Shown: piece by piece, positions 35,228 to 45,066 of the stretch
Layout of the letters: each line of letters starts with the position of its first letter
Position numbering within the stretch: the first letter of the stretch is position 1
DNA from: Candidatus Brevifilum fermentans
Lineage (GTDB): Bacteria; Chloroflexota; Anaerolineae; Anaerolineales; Villigracilaceae
Assembly (NCBI GenBank): GCA_945877125.1
Contig: CAMCQT010000015.1
Coordinates: 1 to 58,502 of the forward strand
Direction of reading: 5' to 3'
Length of the DNA stretch: 58,502 bases
The notes under the pieces: model-generated
The model's database searches: none
Told to the model about the DNA's origin: nothing
Seen by the model: the letters and a program-made list of their open reading frames with translations, nothing else
Program-made: the position numbers and the translations under genes

Positions 35228-35656
35228 ATGGAGTTATTGAACAGATACCAGAAAATTATTAATCAACAGTTGTTACAAGATACTCCCCGCAGCGTGCTGT
35301 GGGCAATTATTGTACGGTTGTTGCGTAATGCCGGTTTTGATTTCGCGCAGATCGACCAGGCGGTCATTGATACGTGGGCAGAGTTATATAAAGATGAGAT
35401 CGTGACGCAGACTCCGCCCGTAGTTGAGGTGTGGTGGAACGCGCGAGATGAAAGGTCGGTTGAGTATGCGGCAAATATTTGGGGAACACAATTGGAGGAT
35501 GCTTGGGAGGTAATTGATTTGGCCGTGAGGGCAGAATTGTTGAACGAGACTCTTCCAGAACAAGAGTTCAAGACTTGGGCAGACATGAAATCAAAACTGT
35601 GGCGCAAAATGGCTGATGACATACGGAAGAAAGCAAGACAAAATAAGATGGATTAA
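35228..35656 (+). CDS. Small soluble protein of unknown function
   Basis: 142 residues, acidic and largely helical (MELLNRYQKIINQQLL... then KKARQNKMD at the end). The ATG at 35228 is preceded by GGGAGAA 7 bases upstream, a good ribosome site; an in-frame start 27 bases earlier would read through that site. I see no signal peptide, TM segment, metal motif or known fold signature; Trp residues are frequent (VEVWWNARDER, DAWEVIDL, KTWADMKSKLWRKM). Divergent from the peptidase gene, with about 150 bases between them, and 61 bases before the sugar kinase gene, which it may precede in one transcript. Function unknown. Confidence 0.7.
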   Translation: MELLNRYQKIINQQLLQDTPRSVLWAIIVRLLRNAGFDFAQIDQAVIDTWAELYKDEIVTQTPPVVEVWWNARDERSVEYAANIWGTQLEDAWEVIDLAVRAELLNETLPEQEFKTWADMKSKLWRKMADDIRKKARQNKMD

Positions 35657-35717
35657 CGTGAGAGTGTTGGAAATAGAGTTCCATAATTCAAAATAAAATT
35701 CCCAAAATCGAGGCATA

Positions 35718-37355
35718 ATGTCAGCTACAGAAAAATACATTCTCGCAATTGATCTGGGTACATCAGGACCAAAAGTTGCATTATTTTCCACGCAAGGTGA
35801 ATTGATCGGCAGTGAATTTGAGGAAACAAAGGTGATGCTTTTCCCCGACGGCGGAGCGGAGCAAGCACCAGACGAGTGGTGGAATGCGATCCAAACTGCG
35901 GGCAAACGCCTGCTTGCCAAAGGTTTGATATCCAATGATGATATCGTTGCAATCGCATCCACTGCGCAATGGTCTGGCACTGTGCCAGTGGATCAGGATG
36001 GCAATGCGATCGGGAATGCGATCATCTGGATGGATGCGCGCGGCGCGCCTTACATTCACAAAATGATTGACGGCCCGCTTAAACTTGAGGGATACGCGCT
36101 CACAAAACTTGTCAAGTGGATCCAATTAACGGGCGGCATTCCGGGCAACTCAGGCAAAGACCCAATCGCGCACATTCTTTACCTAAAAAATATTCACCCC
36201 GAAATTTATCAGCGCACGTATAAATTCCTTGAGCCAATAGATTACATTGGTCTGCGGCTGACGGGGAAATTTGCCGCTTCGTTTAATTCGATCACCTTGA
36301 ATTGGCTGACGGATAACCGTGATATTGAGGACGTGACTTATCACGACGGCTTGATTAAACTCTCAGGTATTGACCGCGCAAAACTACCCGACCTCAAGCC
36401 TGCCAATGCGATTCTTGGGAATTTGCGCCCAGACATTGCCCGAGACTGGGGCTTGCGCGAAGATGTTCAGGTGTTGATGGGCTCTCCGGATGTCCACTCC
36501 GCAGCTATCGGGTCGGGCGCAGTGCGCGACTTTGAGCCTCATCTATATATTGGCACATCTGGCTGGTTGATCTGCCACGTCCCGTTCAAAAAGACCGATC
36601 TCTTCCATAATTTAGCCGCGCTCCCTTCTGCAATACCCGGGCGATATCTGCTGACCAATGAACAGGAATCCGCGGGTGGGTGCTTGCAATATCTGCGAAA
36701 CAACATCCTCTTTCCGCAAGACGAATTATCCACCGGAGAGAGACCTGAAAACGTGTATCAATTACTTGATCAGATGGCTGAACGGACCCCCGCTGGCAGC
36801 GGCAAACTGATCTTCACTCCCTGGCTGTATGGAGAGCGCACACCCATTGATGACCACCTTGTACGCGGCGGATTCTATAACCAATCGCTCAGCACAACCC
36901 GCGCCGATATGGTGCGCGCTGTTTTTGAAGGCGTGGCGTATAACTCGCGCTGGCTATTAAAATACGTTGAACAATTCAACAAGCGACCCGTTGAATCCAT
37001 CAACATCGTCGGTGGCGGCGCAAGGTCAAACATCTGGTGCCAGATTCACGCCGATGTGTTGAACCGTCCCATTCGGCAAGTAAAAGATCCAATTGAGGTA
37101 AATCTGCGCGGCGCGGCTTTGCTTGCCTCTGCCGGCTTGGGCTATTTGAAATATGATGAGATCGGCACACATGTAAAAATTACAAACACATACATGCCCA
37201 ATCCAGATAATCGCAAAATTTACGATGAATTATTTCAAGAGTTCCTTGCGATCTATGAAAGAAATCGCAAAATTTATGCCCGCTTGAATAGACACTTTGA
37301 GCCCGAACAGGAAATATTGGAGATCATTGATGAATTGGAAAAACACGATCATTAA
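35718..37355 (+). CDS. FGGY-family carbohydrate kinase (xylulokinase-like)
   Basis: 545 residues, the usual length for the family. The N-terminal ATPase phosphate-1 loop is [16 protein letters not shown] (about 8-23). [11 protein letters not shown] and WMDARGA are the substrate-side motifs of xylulokinase/gluconokinase-type enzymes, the catalytic Asp is in [13 protein letters not shown], and the C-terminal adenosine motif is [15 protein letters not shown]. It phosphorylates a sugar or polyol with ATP. Substrate is not certain: the GSPD in place of the common G-x-x-D-Q is a divergence from standard XylB. The start codon of the next gene lies inside its 3' end (26-base overlap), so the kinase and the PLP lyase are translationally coupled. 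Confidence 0.9.
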   Translation: MSATEKYILAIDLGTSGPKVALFSTQGELIGSEFEETKVMLFPDGGAEQAPDEWWNAIQTAGKRLLAKGLISNDDIVAIASTAQWSGTVPVDQDGNAIGNAIIWMDARGAPYIHKMIDGPLKLEGYALTKLVKWIQLTGGIPGNSGKDPIAHILYLKNIHPEIYQRTYKFLEPIDYIGLRLTGKFAASFNSITLNWLTDNRDIEDVTYHDGLIKLSGIDRAKLPDLKPANAILGNLRPDIARDWGLREDVQVLMGSPDVHSAAIGSGAVRDFEPHLYIGTSGWLICHVPFKKTDLFHNLAALPSAIPGRYLLTNEQESAGGCLQYLRNNILFPQDELSTGERPENVYQLLDQMAERTPAGSGKLIFTPWLYGERTPIDDHLVRGGFYNQSLSTTRADMVRAVFEGVAYNSRWLLKYVEQFNKRPVESINIVGGGARSNIWCQIHADVLNRPIRQVKDPIEVNLRGAALLASAGLGYLKYDEIGTHVKITNTYMPNPDNRKIYDELFQEFLAIYERNRKIYARLNRHFEPEQEILEIIDELEKHDH

Positions 37356-38832
37356 TCAGTTAGGTAAACTCAACCCGCGTTTTTTGGCTTTTGCTGAAAA
37401 GCAAATGAAAAATATTCCGGGGGTCAGCCAGAAGATCGAAGGTGAATACGCCGAGATCATGCTTGAACTGGAGAAATCCGTTAAGCCTTACAAAAATAAA
37501 TTTGATTCGTTCACGGAAATTCCAAAAAGTGGACGAAGTCATGCCGATATTTTGCGTGATATGGAAGCCATGCGCGCGCTGGAAGAATCTCACTGGAAGG
37601 ATGGTTTTATTTCAGGGGCGGTTTATCACGGTGACCAGGAGCACATTGATTTTCTGAATCAAGTCTACGCCATCAACTCGCAGAGCAACCCGCTTCATGC
37701 GGATGTTTGGCCAAGCGCGAATAAGTTTGAGGCTGAGATCGTGGCGATGACGGGCAACATGCTGGGCGGGGCCGGGCAGGATGTCTGCGGGACGCTTTCT
37801 TCTGGCGGCACAGAAAGCATTTTGCTGGCGATGAAGACCTATCGCGATCGTGCCCTCGCTGAGAGAGGGATTGCCAACCCTGAGATGATCGTACCCGTGA
37901 CAGCGCACGCCGCGTTCGATAAAGCCAGCCAATACTTTAATATCAAAATGATCCACATTCCTGTGGATGAAAATTTTCGCGCAGATGTGAACGCGGCGAA
38001 AAAGGCAATCACAGCCAACACGATTGTGATGGTTGGTTCTGCGCCTTCCTTTCCGCATGGCGCGATTGACCCAATTGCAGAACTGTCTGAACTTGCCCGC
38101 GAACACAAGATTGGCTTTCACACCGATGCGTGTCTTGGCGGATTTGTCCTGCCGTGGGCCGAGGAATTGGGCTACCCTGTGCCGCCGTTTGACTTCCGTT
38201 TGCCGGGGGTTACATCCATATCGGCAGATACCCACAAATATGGGTATGCGGCAAAAGGGACTTCGGTCATTTTGTATCGCGGCGAAGAGTTGCGTCACTT
38301 CCAATATTACACAAGCACCGAATGGCCCGGTGGATTATATTTCTCACCGACTTTTGCTGGAAGCCGACCCGGGGCATTGAGCGCGGCGTGCTGGGCTGCG
38401 CTGACGGCAATTGGCGCGGATGGGTATCTATCAGCGACGAAAAAAATCCTCGAAACGGCATCAGCTATAAAGAAGGGCGTGAACGAAATTCCCGAATTGC
38501 ATGTCCTCGGCGATCCGCTTTTTGTGATCGCATTTGCATCCGAATCGATCAATATTTATAAAGTGCTGGATTATATGTCGCATAAAAAGTGGAGCTTGAA
38601 TGGTTTGCACAAGCCGACTTGCGTTCATTTATGCGTCACTTTGCGCCATACGCAACCTGGCGTTGCCGAACGTTTTCTTGCAGACTTGCGCGAGGCGGTT
38701 GAACATGTCAAGGCGCACCCCGAAGAAAAAGGGTCAATGGCGCCAGTTTATGGCATGGCGGCAACTTTGCCATTGCGCGGCATGGTCAGCGACTTGCTCA
38801 AAAAATATCTCGATTTGATCTTCAAAGCCTGA
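37330..38832 (+). CDS. PLP-dependent group II decarboxylase family enzyme, sphingosine-1-phosphate-lyase-like
   Basis: 500 residues. Hallmarks of the DPL1 / group II decarboxylase fold: [14 protein letters not shown] (PLP phosphate binding), His193 in [10 protein letters not shown] stacking on the cofactor, Asp266 in FHTDACLGG, and the Schiff-base Lys303 in [10 protein letters not shown]. Sphingosine-1-phosphate lyases cleave a phosphorylated amino-alcohol into an aldehyde and phosphoethanolamine; bacterial homologues often have unknown substrates. The ATG at 37330 has GGAG 7 bases upstream; an in-frame ATG at 37297 is inside the kinase and lacks one. No N-terminal TM is present, unlike the eukaryotic lyase. 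Coupling to a kinase hints that the kinase may make its phosphorylated substrate. Confidence 0.87.
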   Translation: MNWKNTIINQLGKLNPRFLAFAEKQMKNIPGVSQKIEGEYAEIMLELEKSVKPYKNKFDSFTEIPKSGRSHADILRDMEAMRALEESHWKDGFISGAVYHGDQEHIDFLNQVYAINSQSNPLHADVWPSANKFEAEIVAMTGNMLGGAGQDVCGTLSSGGTESILLAMKTYRDRALAERGIANPEMIVPVTAHAAFDKASQYFNIKMIHIPVDENFRADVNAAKKAITANTIVMVGSAPSFPHGAIDPIAELSELAREHKIGFHTDACLGGFVLPWAEELGYPVPPFDFRLPGVTSISADTHKYGYAAKGTSVILYRGEELRHFQYYTSTEWPGGLYFSPTFAGSRPGALSAACWAALTAIGADGYLSATKKILETASAIKKGVNEIPELHVLGDPLFVIAFASESINIYKVLDYMSHKKWSLNGLHKPTCVHLCVTLRHTQPGVAERFLADLREAVEHVKAHPEEKGSMAPVYGMAATLPLRGMVSDLLKKYLDLIFKA

Positions 38833-38855
38833 GTAATTTTTTATCCCCCATAAAC

Positions 38856-38905
38856 AAAATGTCCCGCGGATTGCTTTTGGAGCAAATCGGCGGGACATTT
38901 TATTT
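38856..38905. terminator. Strong intrinsic terminator, probably bidirectional
   Basis: A perfect 12-base inverted repeat (AAAATGTCCCGC at 38856-38867, GCGGGACATTTT at 38890-38901) with a 22-base centre that can pair further (GATTGCT / AGCAAATC). A/T-rich flanks on both sides give U-runs in either direction. It closes the kinase/lyase transcript and separates it from the rfb genes. Confidence 0.9.
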
Positions 38906-39002
38906 ATGATCGTAAATTTTGGGATCCAAAAAAGATCTGTCACATTGTTGTGGCGGGTCTTTGTTTGAAAATTTGTAAGGTAATCTTATTTATAAGTACA
39001 TG

Positions 39003-39031
39003 TATAATCGAAACATCTTTTATCGAAAGGA
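39003..39031 (+). promoter_or_regulatory. rfbF: Probable -10 box and ribosome site ahead of rfbF
   Basis: A perfect TATAAT at 39003-39008 sits directly after TG, about 33 bases before the start codon; no good -35 is found 16-18 bases upstream. AAAGGA (39026-39031) is a ribosome site 9 bases before the ATG at 39041. The location just after the strong terminator supports a promoter here. Confidence 0.5.
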
Positions 39032-39040
39032 TTTATTCTT

Positions 39041-39811
39041 ATGAAAGTAGCAATTCTTGCAGGCGGATTAGGCACACGCCTATCCGAAGAAACTACGGTC
39101 AAACCCAAGCCAATGGTTGAAATTGGCGGGAAGCCGATGCTTTGGCATATCATGAATATTTATGCATCCTTTGGGTACAAGGAATTTGTCATCGCCCTGG
39201 GATACAAGGGCGAGCTTATCAAAGATTATTTTTTGAACTATCATTATTACTCGCGCAGTTTGACCGTGCAGCTTAAAACTGGCGATGTGAAAATGCACAA
39301 CAATGTTGAAGGCGAAGATTGGACTGTCCACCTTCTTGATACTGGCGCAGAAACCAATACCGGCGGACGTGTTAAACGTGTAGCTGATTTTGTTGGAAAT
39401 GAGCCGTTCATGCTGACCTATGGAGATGGTGTCAGCAATGTGAATATTGCGCAACTGATGGAGTTTCACAAAAAACAAAATAAACTTGTCACGATGACCG
39501 CTGTTCGCCCGCCTGCGCGTTTTGGTCAGATGGTGATCGAAGATCATCGTGTGGTGCAATTCAAAGAGAAACCTCAAATTGGTGAGGGCTGGATCAACGG
39601 CGGTTTTTTTGTCCTTCAACCTGAGATCGTAAAATATATTGACGGTGATCAAACCGCCTGGGAATTTGAATCGTTGGAAAACATTGCCGCGGATGGACAA
39701 TTATCTGCTTATCAGCACGAGGGTTTCTGGCAGTCCATGGACACATTGCGTGATGTTCATCTCCTTAATAAATTATGGCAGGAAGAAAAGGCTCCATGGA
39801 AAACCTGGTAA
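39041..39811 (+). CDS. rfbF: Glucose-1-phosphate cytidylyltransferase
   Basis: 256 residues, matching the usual 257. It makes CDP-glucose from CTP and glucose-1-phosphate, the first step to CDP-3,6-dideoxyhexoses. The nucleotide-binding start is [20 protein letters not shown], followed by [18 protein letters not shown], then [12 protein letters not shown] with the metal-binding Asp, and [11 protein letters not shown]. It is the first gene of the rfbF-rfbG-rfbH-membrane protein operon and overlaps rfbG by 16 bases. Confidence 0.95.
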   Translation: MKVAILAGGLGTRLSEETTVKPKPMVEIGGKPMLWHIMNIYASFGYKEFVIALGYKGELIKDYFLNYHYYSRSLTVQLKTGDVKMHNNVEGEDWTVHLLDTGAETNTGGRVKRVADFVGNEPFMLTYGDGVSNVNIAQLMEFHKKQNKLVTMTAVRPPARFGQMVIEDHRVVQFKEKPQIGEGWINGGFFVLQPEIVKYIDGDQTAWEFESLENIAADGQLSAYQHEGFWQSMDTLRDVHLLNKLWQEEKAPWKTW

Positions 39812-40797
39812 ACCGCACGTTCTGGCAGGATCGTCCTACCTTTGTCACGGGTGGAACGGGATTGGTTGGCTCATGGCTTCTTCAGCGGCTGGTCGATGCG
39901 GGCGCGGATGTGACGTGCCTTGTCCGCGATTGGGTGCCGCAAAGTGAACTGGTGCGCTCAGGCTTGATCGAACGCGTGAAGGTCGTGCGCGGAGATGTCC
40001 GCGACCGCGACATGCTCGAGCGTGCTTTGGGCGAGTTTGAGATTGATACGGTGATTCATCTTGCCGCGCAGACCATCGTGACAATCGCAAATCGAAACCC
40101 GGTCTCAACATTTGAAACGAACATTGCGGGCACCTGGAATATTTTGGAGGCTTGTCGCCGCAGCCCAAAGGTCAAGCAGATCGTGATGGCTTCATCCGAT
40201 AAAGCCTATGGCGACCAGGAAGTTCTGCCTTACAACGAAGATACACCTTTGCAGGGGCAACATCCGTATGATGTCAGCAAATCTGCCGCGGATTTGATCG
40301 CGGCGACCTATGCCAAAAGTTATGGACTGCCTGTTGCCATCACACGCTGCGGTAACTTTTATGGCGGCGGTGACTTGAATTGGAATCGCATTATCCCCGG
40401 CACCATTCGCTCGATCTTACGCGGACAAGCTCCCATCATCCGTTCTGATGGTGAATATATCCGCGATTATTTTTATGTGGAAGATGGCGCGGCGGCTTAC
40501 ATGCTGCTTGCTGAACAACTTGCCGCGCGACCAGAACTCAAAGGGCAGGCTTTTAACTTCTCGAATGAGATTCAAGTCACAGTGCGGGAGATCGTCGAGC
40601 GCGTTGTCCGCTTGATGGAATCAAATTTTAAGCCTGAAATCCTGAATGAGACCAACAATGAAATTCGTCACCAATATCTCAGCGCAGAAAAAGCGCGGCG
40701 CATGTTGAATTGGACACCGCTTTATAACTTAGATCAAGGGCTGGTCACGACCATTGACTGGTATAGGAAATTTTTTACCCATGAACATCAAAGCTGA
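39796..40797 (+). CDS. rfbG: CDP-glucose 4,6-dehydratase
   Basis: 333 residues of an extended short-chain dehydrogenase: NAD-binding [13 protein letters not shown], active-site [10 protein letters not shown] (Ser/Thr and Asp region) and the catalytic Tyr-Lys pair in [12 protein letters not shown]. It converts CDP-glucose to CDP-4-keto-6-deoxyglucose. The ATG at 39796 is chosen: it has AGGAAGAAAAGG just upstream and aligns with the usual start; another ATG 21 bases earlier is possible. Overlaps both neighbours (16 and 17 bases). Confidence 0.94.
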   Translation: MENLVNRTFWQDRPTFVTGGTGLVGSWLLQRLVDAGADVTCLVRDWVPQSELVRSGLIERVKVVRGDVRDRDMLERALGEFEIDTVIHLAAQTIVTIANRNPVSTFETNIAGTWNILEACRRSPKVKQIVMASSDKAYGDQEVLPYNEDTPLQGQHPYDVSKSAADLIAATYAKSYGLPVAITRCGNFYGGGDLNWNRIIPGTIRSILRGQAPIIRSDGEYIRDYFYVEDGAAAYMLLAEQLAARPELKGQAFNFSNEIQVTVREIVERVVRLMESNFKPEILNETNNEIRHQYLSAEKARRMLNWTPLYNLDQGLVTTIDWYRKFFTHEHQS

Positions 40798-42100
40798 AGA
40801 ACTTCGCGCACAGATTCGCGCGCTTACCGCTGAATATTTCGCAGCGGCTTTCTCACCGCGCGAATTTGTTGCGGGTGAATCGCCTGTGCCGGTTTCAGGA
40901 AAAGTATTCGACGAACTGGAAATACAGAACCTTGTTGATTCGTCGCTTGATTTCTGGCTGACCACAGGCAGGTTTGCCGACCAATTTCAAAAAGAATTTT
41001 CAAGGTTTATGGGAGTGCGTAACACCATTCTTGTGAACTCTGGTTCTTCAGCAAACCTTGTGGCATTGTCGTGCCTTACATCGCCTCAGCTTGGCGGCAA
41101 AGCCCTGAAACCCGGCGATGAAGTGATTACAGTTGCGGCAGGTTTCCCAACCACGATCAACCCGATCATTCAAAATAATTTAATCCCTGTTTTTATTGAT
41201 GTTCAAATTCCCACTTACAACGTAGACGTGAATTATCTCGAAGCCGCACTGAGTCCGCGCACACGCGCCATCATGATCGCGCATACTTTGGGCAATCCGT
41301 TTGACCTTGATACGGTTACTGAATTTGCGCGTAGGCACGATCTCTGGCTGATCGAGGATTGTTGTGATGCAGTCGGCGCAACATACAATGGACGCAAGGT
41401 CGGCACGTTTGGCGCGCTGGCGACCACAAGTTTTTACCCCGCGCACCACATCACCATGGGCGAGGGCGGTGCGGTATTGACCGATCAGCCAAAATTAAGA
41501 ACACTCGCTGAATCCTTCCGTGATTGGGGGCGTGATTGCTGGTGTGAGCCCGGCAAGGATAATACCTGCGGCAAACGATTCGAGCATCAACTCGGCGAAT
41601 TACCTTACGGCTACGACCATAAATATACTTATTCGCATATTGGCTACAACTTAAAAGCCACCGATATGCAAGCCGCTGTAGGGCTGGCTCAAATGCAAAA
41701 GGTCGATGGCTTCATTGAGACACGCCGCGCTAATTTTGCATATTTGCATGAAAACCTTCAAGACTTGCAGGAATATTTTATTCTTCCGCAAGCTACGCCA
41801 AACAGCGAGCCAAGCTGGTTTGGTTTTCCTCTCGCAGTCCGCGCAGATGCGCCTTTCACACGCAATCAACTTATTCAATTCCTCGACAGCCGCAAGATAG
41901 CAACACGTTTGCTTTTTGGCGGCAATCTGGTGCGTCAGCCCGCATACCGCAATTCACAGTATCGCATCGCCAGCCCTTTGGATAACACTGACTTCATTAT
42001 GAATCAGGTTTTCTGGCTCGGCGTTTACCCCGGACTTACGCGCTCCATGCTCGATTATGTTTGTGATGTATTCATGCAGTTTATCAAAGGCGCGGTGTAG
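40781..42100 (+). CDS. rfbH: CDP-6-deoxy-D-xylo-4-hexulose-3-dehydrase
   Basis: 439 residues, DegT/DnrJ/EryC1 aminotransferase fold. It is recognised as the RfbH/AscC (E1) type because the PLP-lysine position is His: [15 protein letters not shown], where aminotransferases have Lys. It also has the Cys-containing insertion ([16 protein letters not shown]) that binds the [2Fe-2S] cluster. It removes the C3 hydroxyl of CDP-4-keto-6-deoxyglucose together with a reductase (E3, RfbI/AscD), which is not encoded in this window. The ATG at 40781 has AGGAAA upstream and overlaps rfbG by 17 bases. Confidence 0.95.
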   Translation: MNIKAEELRAQIRALTAEYFAAAFSPREFVAGESPVPVSGKVFDELEIQNLVDSSLDFWLTTGRFADQFQKEFSRFMGVRNTILVNSGSSANLVALSCLTSPQLGGKALKPGDEVITVAAGFPTTINPIIQNNLIPVFIDVQIPTYNVDVNYLEAALSPRTRAIMIAHTLGNPFDLDTVTEFARRHDLWLIEDCCDAVGATYNGRKVGTFGALATTSFYPAHHITMGEGGAVLTDQPKLRTLAESFRDWGRDCWCEPGKDNTCGKRFEHQLGELPYGYDHKYTYSHIGYNLKATDMQAAVGLAQMQKVDGFIETRRANFAYLHENLQDLQEYFILPQATPNSEPSWFGFPLAVRADAPFTRNQLIQFLDSRKIATRLLFGGNLVRQPAYRNSQYRIASPLDNTDFIMNQVFWLGVYPGLTRSMLDYVCDVFMQFIKGAV

Positions 42101-42102
42101 AC

Positions 42103-43881
42103 ATGTCAGATAAAAAACGAAGGATCATTTTTACGCTCGCGAATTTGATTATTATTAATTGGGCAGTGATCGCTTATTTAAACTTGAAGTATCCGTTCGT
42201 TGGGCATGACTATGGCTGGGGGATTCCGAGCATCCTTGACAGCGCATTGCATTTTCGTTTAAATGGACTTTCTATTCAATGGTTCACTTCAAGCTTTGGC
42301 GGCGGGATTCCCGCATTTCCCAATCCAAATAACGAGCAATTTTCACTGGCAGTTCTACTCGCTATTTTTTTCCCGCCCTGGCAGGCAGTCATCCTTTCTG
42401 TAATTTTATATATTAGTGTGGGGTTTGTCGCCTGCGAGTATTTTTTTCGTCATACACTCAAACTCAATTGGACTTCCAGCATGTTGGGGGCTGTCTTTTT
42501 TTCTGCCAATGGCTTTATGATGGAAAGAGTCGCCGCCGGACATATGGGCTATTTCACCCTTCCATTGCTTGCCCTCTTTCTAATTGCCTTGTTTGACTCG
42601 TCACTTCCCGTTATAGTTGGCGCTTCCATCTTCGGCTTGTTGATTGCTCTTCTTTTGCACTATGCCGGATATTTTATTCTTGTTATTTTTGGCTTTTCCA
42701 TTTTGATCATCATTCCCGTGTTTTATATCCTTGACCCTGCGATGATAGATTGGAAGAAGTTGGCTGCCAGAATTTCACTGGGGGGGGCGATCGGCTTATT
42801 GATCTCCTTGTCAAAATTATCCGCTGTTTATTCGTTCATGCGTTTTTTTCCACGGATGATTTCCGACCATTATGAAACGCCGCTCCTGCTTGGGGTGTTT
42901 GGCTTGATCCTTCAGTTGTTGGGGACAATGAGCCTTGCCCCGCTTTTTCTTTTCGTAGGAATAAACCCAGATACACTCCCGAATTATATTTTGGCTGCAA
43001 CACGAGCGGATTTTGGCTTTTGGGAAGTGGATATGTCTGTTACTCCTATCGTTTTTATTATTTTGCTGGTCGGGCTGGATGTTTTTTTTCATCACCCCAA
43101 AAAATATCTGACACGCTTGTTGGGTGGAAAAAAAAAGTTTGCCTTTCTTTTCCTTCTCCTGTTCTTGTGGCTGACTCTTGAATTTACTCTTGCTCAAGGT
43201 TTGTTGTATCCGGTCCTGCGATATTTGCCGATCCTTAGTTCACTCCATGTGAATTTGCGTTTTGCCGCTGCGTTTATATTTCCATTCGCCTTCATCGCAA
43301 CTCTTATATACGATAAATGGATTCGTATACAGTTGGTTTCGAAACAGCTCGTGATTTTCCTAGTAGTCAATATACTGGCGATTTTGCCTATGGGGTCCTA
43401 CTTTATTTATAGTCAGGATTTGATTTTTAGACTATACGATATCCGAGATGGACAGAAGGTGTTTGAGCGAATGCAGTCCGGATCCTCTTTCGAGATGCTC
43501 ACAGTAGGTCAGTCTAAAGATAACACCGATGCTTTGTTAACTGGCGTCACTAATTTAAATTTGTACGAACCTGTCTTTGGGTATGGACTTGAATATTTTC
43601 ATCCACAGCTTCATGAAGGCTCTGTTTGGGATACGTCCAATGGAACGTATAATCTGACAGACCCCACAGGGTACGTATACCCTGAAAATAATAATAACCA
43701 ACCCTTTTCTCGATTTCGCGTTGAGGATAAACAAGCGCTTGAACTTTTTGTTAATCATATTCAACCAAAATGGAAAATCCCTGCATATCAAATTGTTATG
43801 AATTGGGTTTCGGGTTTATCGTTCCTGATCGCAGCCATTTATCTTTTGTATTATTTATTTTACCAACCTTTTTCTGTGTAG
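42103..43881 (+). CDS. Polytopic membrane protein, possibly a GT-C glycosyltransferase or glycan exporter component
   Basis: 592 residues with about 12 hydrophobic segments. A TM at about 8-27 is followed by a first extracytoplasmic loop containing YPFVGHDYGWGIPS and FGGGIPAFPNPNNEQ, the kind of loop with acidic residues seen in GT-C enzymes. The last about 130 residues (450-570) are mostly hydrophilic and extracytoplasmic before a final TM. I do not recognise an exact family; a YfhO- or GT-C-like role in adding sugars from a lipid carrier fits the location. It starts 2 bases after rfbH and meets the epimerase gene tail-to-tail with only 4 bases between, with no clear terminator. Confidence 0.75.
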   Translation: MSDKKRRIIFTLANLIIINWAVIAYLNLKYPFVGHDYGWGIPSILDSALHFRLNGLSIQWFTSSFGGGIPAFPNPNNEQFSLAVLLAIFFPPWQAVILSVILYISVGFVACEYFFRHTLKLNWTSSMLGAVFFSANGFMMERVAAGHMGYFTLPLLALFLIALFDSSLPVIVGASIFGLLIALLLHYAGYFILVIFGFSILIIIPVFYILDPAMIDWKKLAARISLGGAIGLLISLSKLSAVYSFMRFFPRMISDHYETPLLLGVFGLILQLLGTMSLAPLFLFVGINPDTLPNYILAATRADFGFWEVDMSVTPIVFIILLVGLDVFFHHPKKYLTRLLGGKKKFAFLFLLLFLWLTLEFTLAQGLLYPVLRYLPILSSLHVNLRFAAAFIFPFAFIATLIYDKWIRIQLVSKQLVIFLVVNILAILPMGSYFIYSQDLIFRLYDIRDGQKVFERMQSGSSFEMLTVGQSKDNTDALLTGVTNLNLYEPVFGYGLEYFHPQLHEGSVWDTSNGTYNLTDPTGYVYPENNNNQPFSRFRVEDKQALELFVNHIQPKWKIPAYQIVMNWVSGLSFLIAAIYLLYYLFYQPFSV

Positions 43882-43885
43882 GGAA

Positions 43886-44854
43886 TTATGTGTGAACAGA
43901 CCCAGGCTCATATATATGCGCCAATTTCAAACGGTTCTGATTAAACCATTCAATTGTTCTTAGGTAGCCTGTTCGAAAATCATAGGCTGGGCTCCATCCT
44001 GCGTGGCAAAGTTTTGCATTGTTTGCCACCCAAATGTTTGTATCCCATGAGCGGTTTTCCATAGTCCCCCACGTTGGCTCTTCAGAAATGGAGAAAATCT
44101 CCCTGGTAATGGAGACAATTTCCCGGATGGATGTTTGTACACCCGTACCAACGTTATATACAGAACCAGCGGGTAACCTACCTGCTGAACTGGCGACAAA
44201 TAAATATGCTGAACAAATATCCTCCGAAAAGATAAAATCACGAGCGACTTCAGGATGCACTAGCGGGGGAAGTTTACCCTTGAAGCCCTTTGTGATTAGA
44301 GCAGGTATTAATCTATTAGGGTCTTCGTAATGCCCATAAACGGAATACAATCGCAGGGTGAATATAGGGTTTTGGGTGCGTTGGGCAGTATAACGGCAAA
44401 ATAAAGTCGCGGCGGCCTTGGTGGTAGCGTAATAACTGTTTGGTTCAAGGTATTCATCCTCTTTGGGGGCGTGATCTTTTTCCCCGTATTCAGAGGATGA
44501 ACCGGTATTGATAAAAGATTCGAAGCCGGCTTTCATACTGGCTTCAATTAAATTGACTGTGCTTAAATAATTTGTATTAATGGCTTCTATGGAATTATCC
44601 TGCCAGGAATAAGCCCCAAATGTAGCTAGATGAAAAATCCAATTAGGGCGAATGGACTTAATTATGGCAGTCAGCGATTCCTGGTCAAGAAGATTGACGG
44701 TATGTATCTGAATATATGGTAAAAGATGTTTGATCCGCCAAGTTTGGTATCCCGAGCGCAAAAATAAATGAACTTCATGCCCGTTGTTGACCAACTTTTC
44801 CGCAAGATTGGCGCCGATAAATCCACTTGCGCCGGTCAGGATAGTTTTTTTCAT
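43886..44854 (-). CDS. NAD(P)-dependent CDP-sugar epimerase/reductase (RfbJ/RfbS-like)
   Basis: 322 residues, extended short-chain dehydrogenase: ILTGASGFIGANL at the N-terminus (glycines 8, 11, 14), INTGSSSEYG (Ser119/120) and the catalytic Tyr142-x3-Lys146 in SYYATTKAA. Overall it resembles CDP-abequose/CDP-paratose synthases, which reduce the 4-keto group of CDP-4-keto-3,6-dideoxyglucose, matching the rfbFGH pathway on the facing strand. Which stereoisomer it makes cannot be told. Its ATG overlaps the stop of the methyltransferase remnant (ATGA). Last gene of the minus-strand glycan operon. Confidence 0.85.
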   Translation of the reverse strand: MKKTILTGASGFIGANLAEKLVNNGHEVHLFLRSGYQTWRIKHLLPYIQIHTVNLLDQESLTAIIKSIRPNWIFHLATFGAYSWQDNSIEAINTNYLSTVNLIEASMKAGFESFINTGSSSEYGEKDHAPKEDEYLEPNSYYATTKAAATLFCRYTAQRTQNPIFTLRLYSVYGHYEDPNRLIPALITKGFKGKLPPLVHPEVARDFIFSEDICSAYLFVASSAGRLPAGSVYNVGTGVQTSIREIVSITREIFSISEEPTWGTMENRSWDTNIWVANNAKLCHAGWSPAYDFRTGYLRTIEWFNQNRLKLAHIYEPGSVHT

Positions 44855-45054
44855 GGTAAATTAGTTTTCTCTCCAATTATGACGATAACCGCACAAGCGA
44901 GGTCTCGCAGCTGGGGAGTGGTTTCGATAAATGGTTCAATAAATTTAGCCGCCAGTGCCATTTGACTACTTAATCGTTCGCTGGTGGTATAAACATCCCC
45001 ACCTGCTTCGAGGACATCTTGGTCAAACACACCGACTTTTTCGTTGATAGGCAT
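44851..45054 (-). pseudogene. Internally deleted remnant of a class I SAM methyltransferase
   Basis: 67 residues with an intact start and an ATGA coupling to the next gene. The first half (VFDQDVLEAGGDVYTTSERL) resembles the conserved N-terminus of methyltransferases found in LPS/glycan clusters (a D-V-x-x-x-G-x-x-Y-T-T-x-x-R-L-S pattern). The second half (FIEPFIETTPQLRDLACAVI) resembles the C-terminus of the same enzymes. The whole SAM-binding core, about 180 residues, is missing in frame. I recall these end patterns from the family and have not aligned them. It may be a neutral relic kept because it couples translation of the epimerase, or a short peptide with a new role. Confidence 0.6.
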
Positions 45055-45066
45055 GAATGTTTGTCC

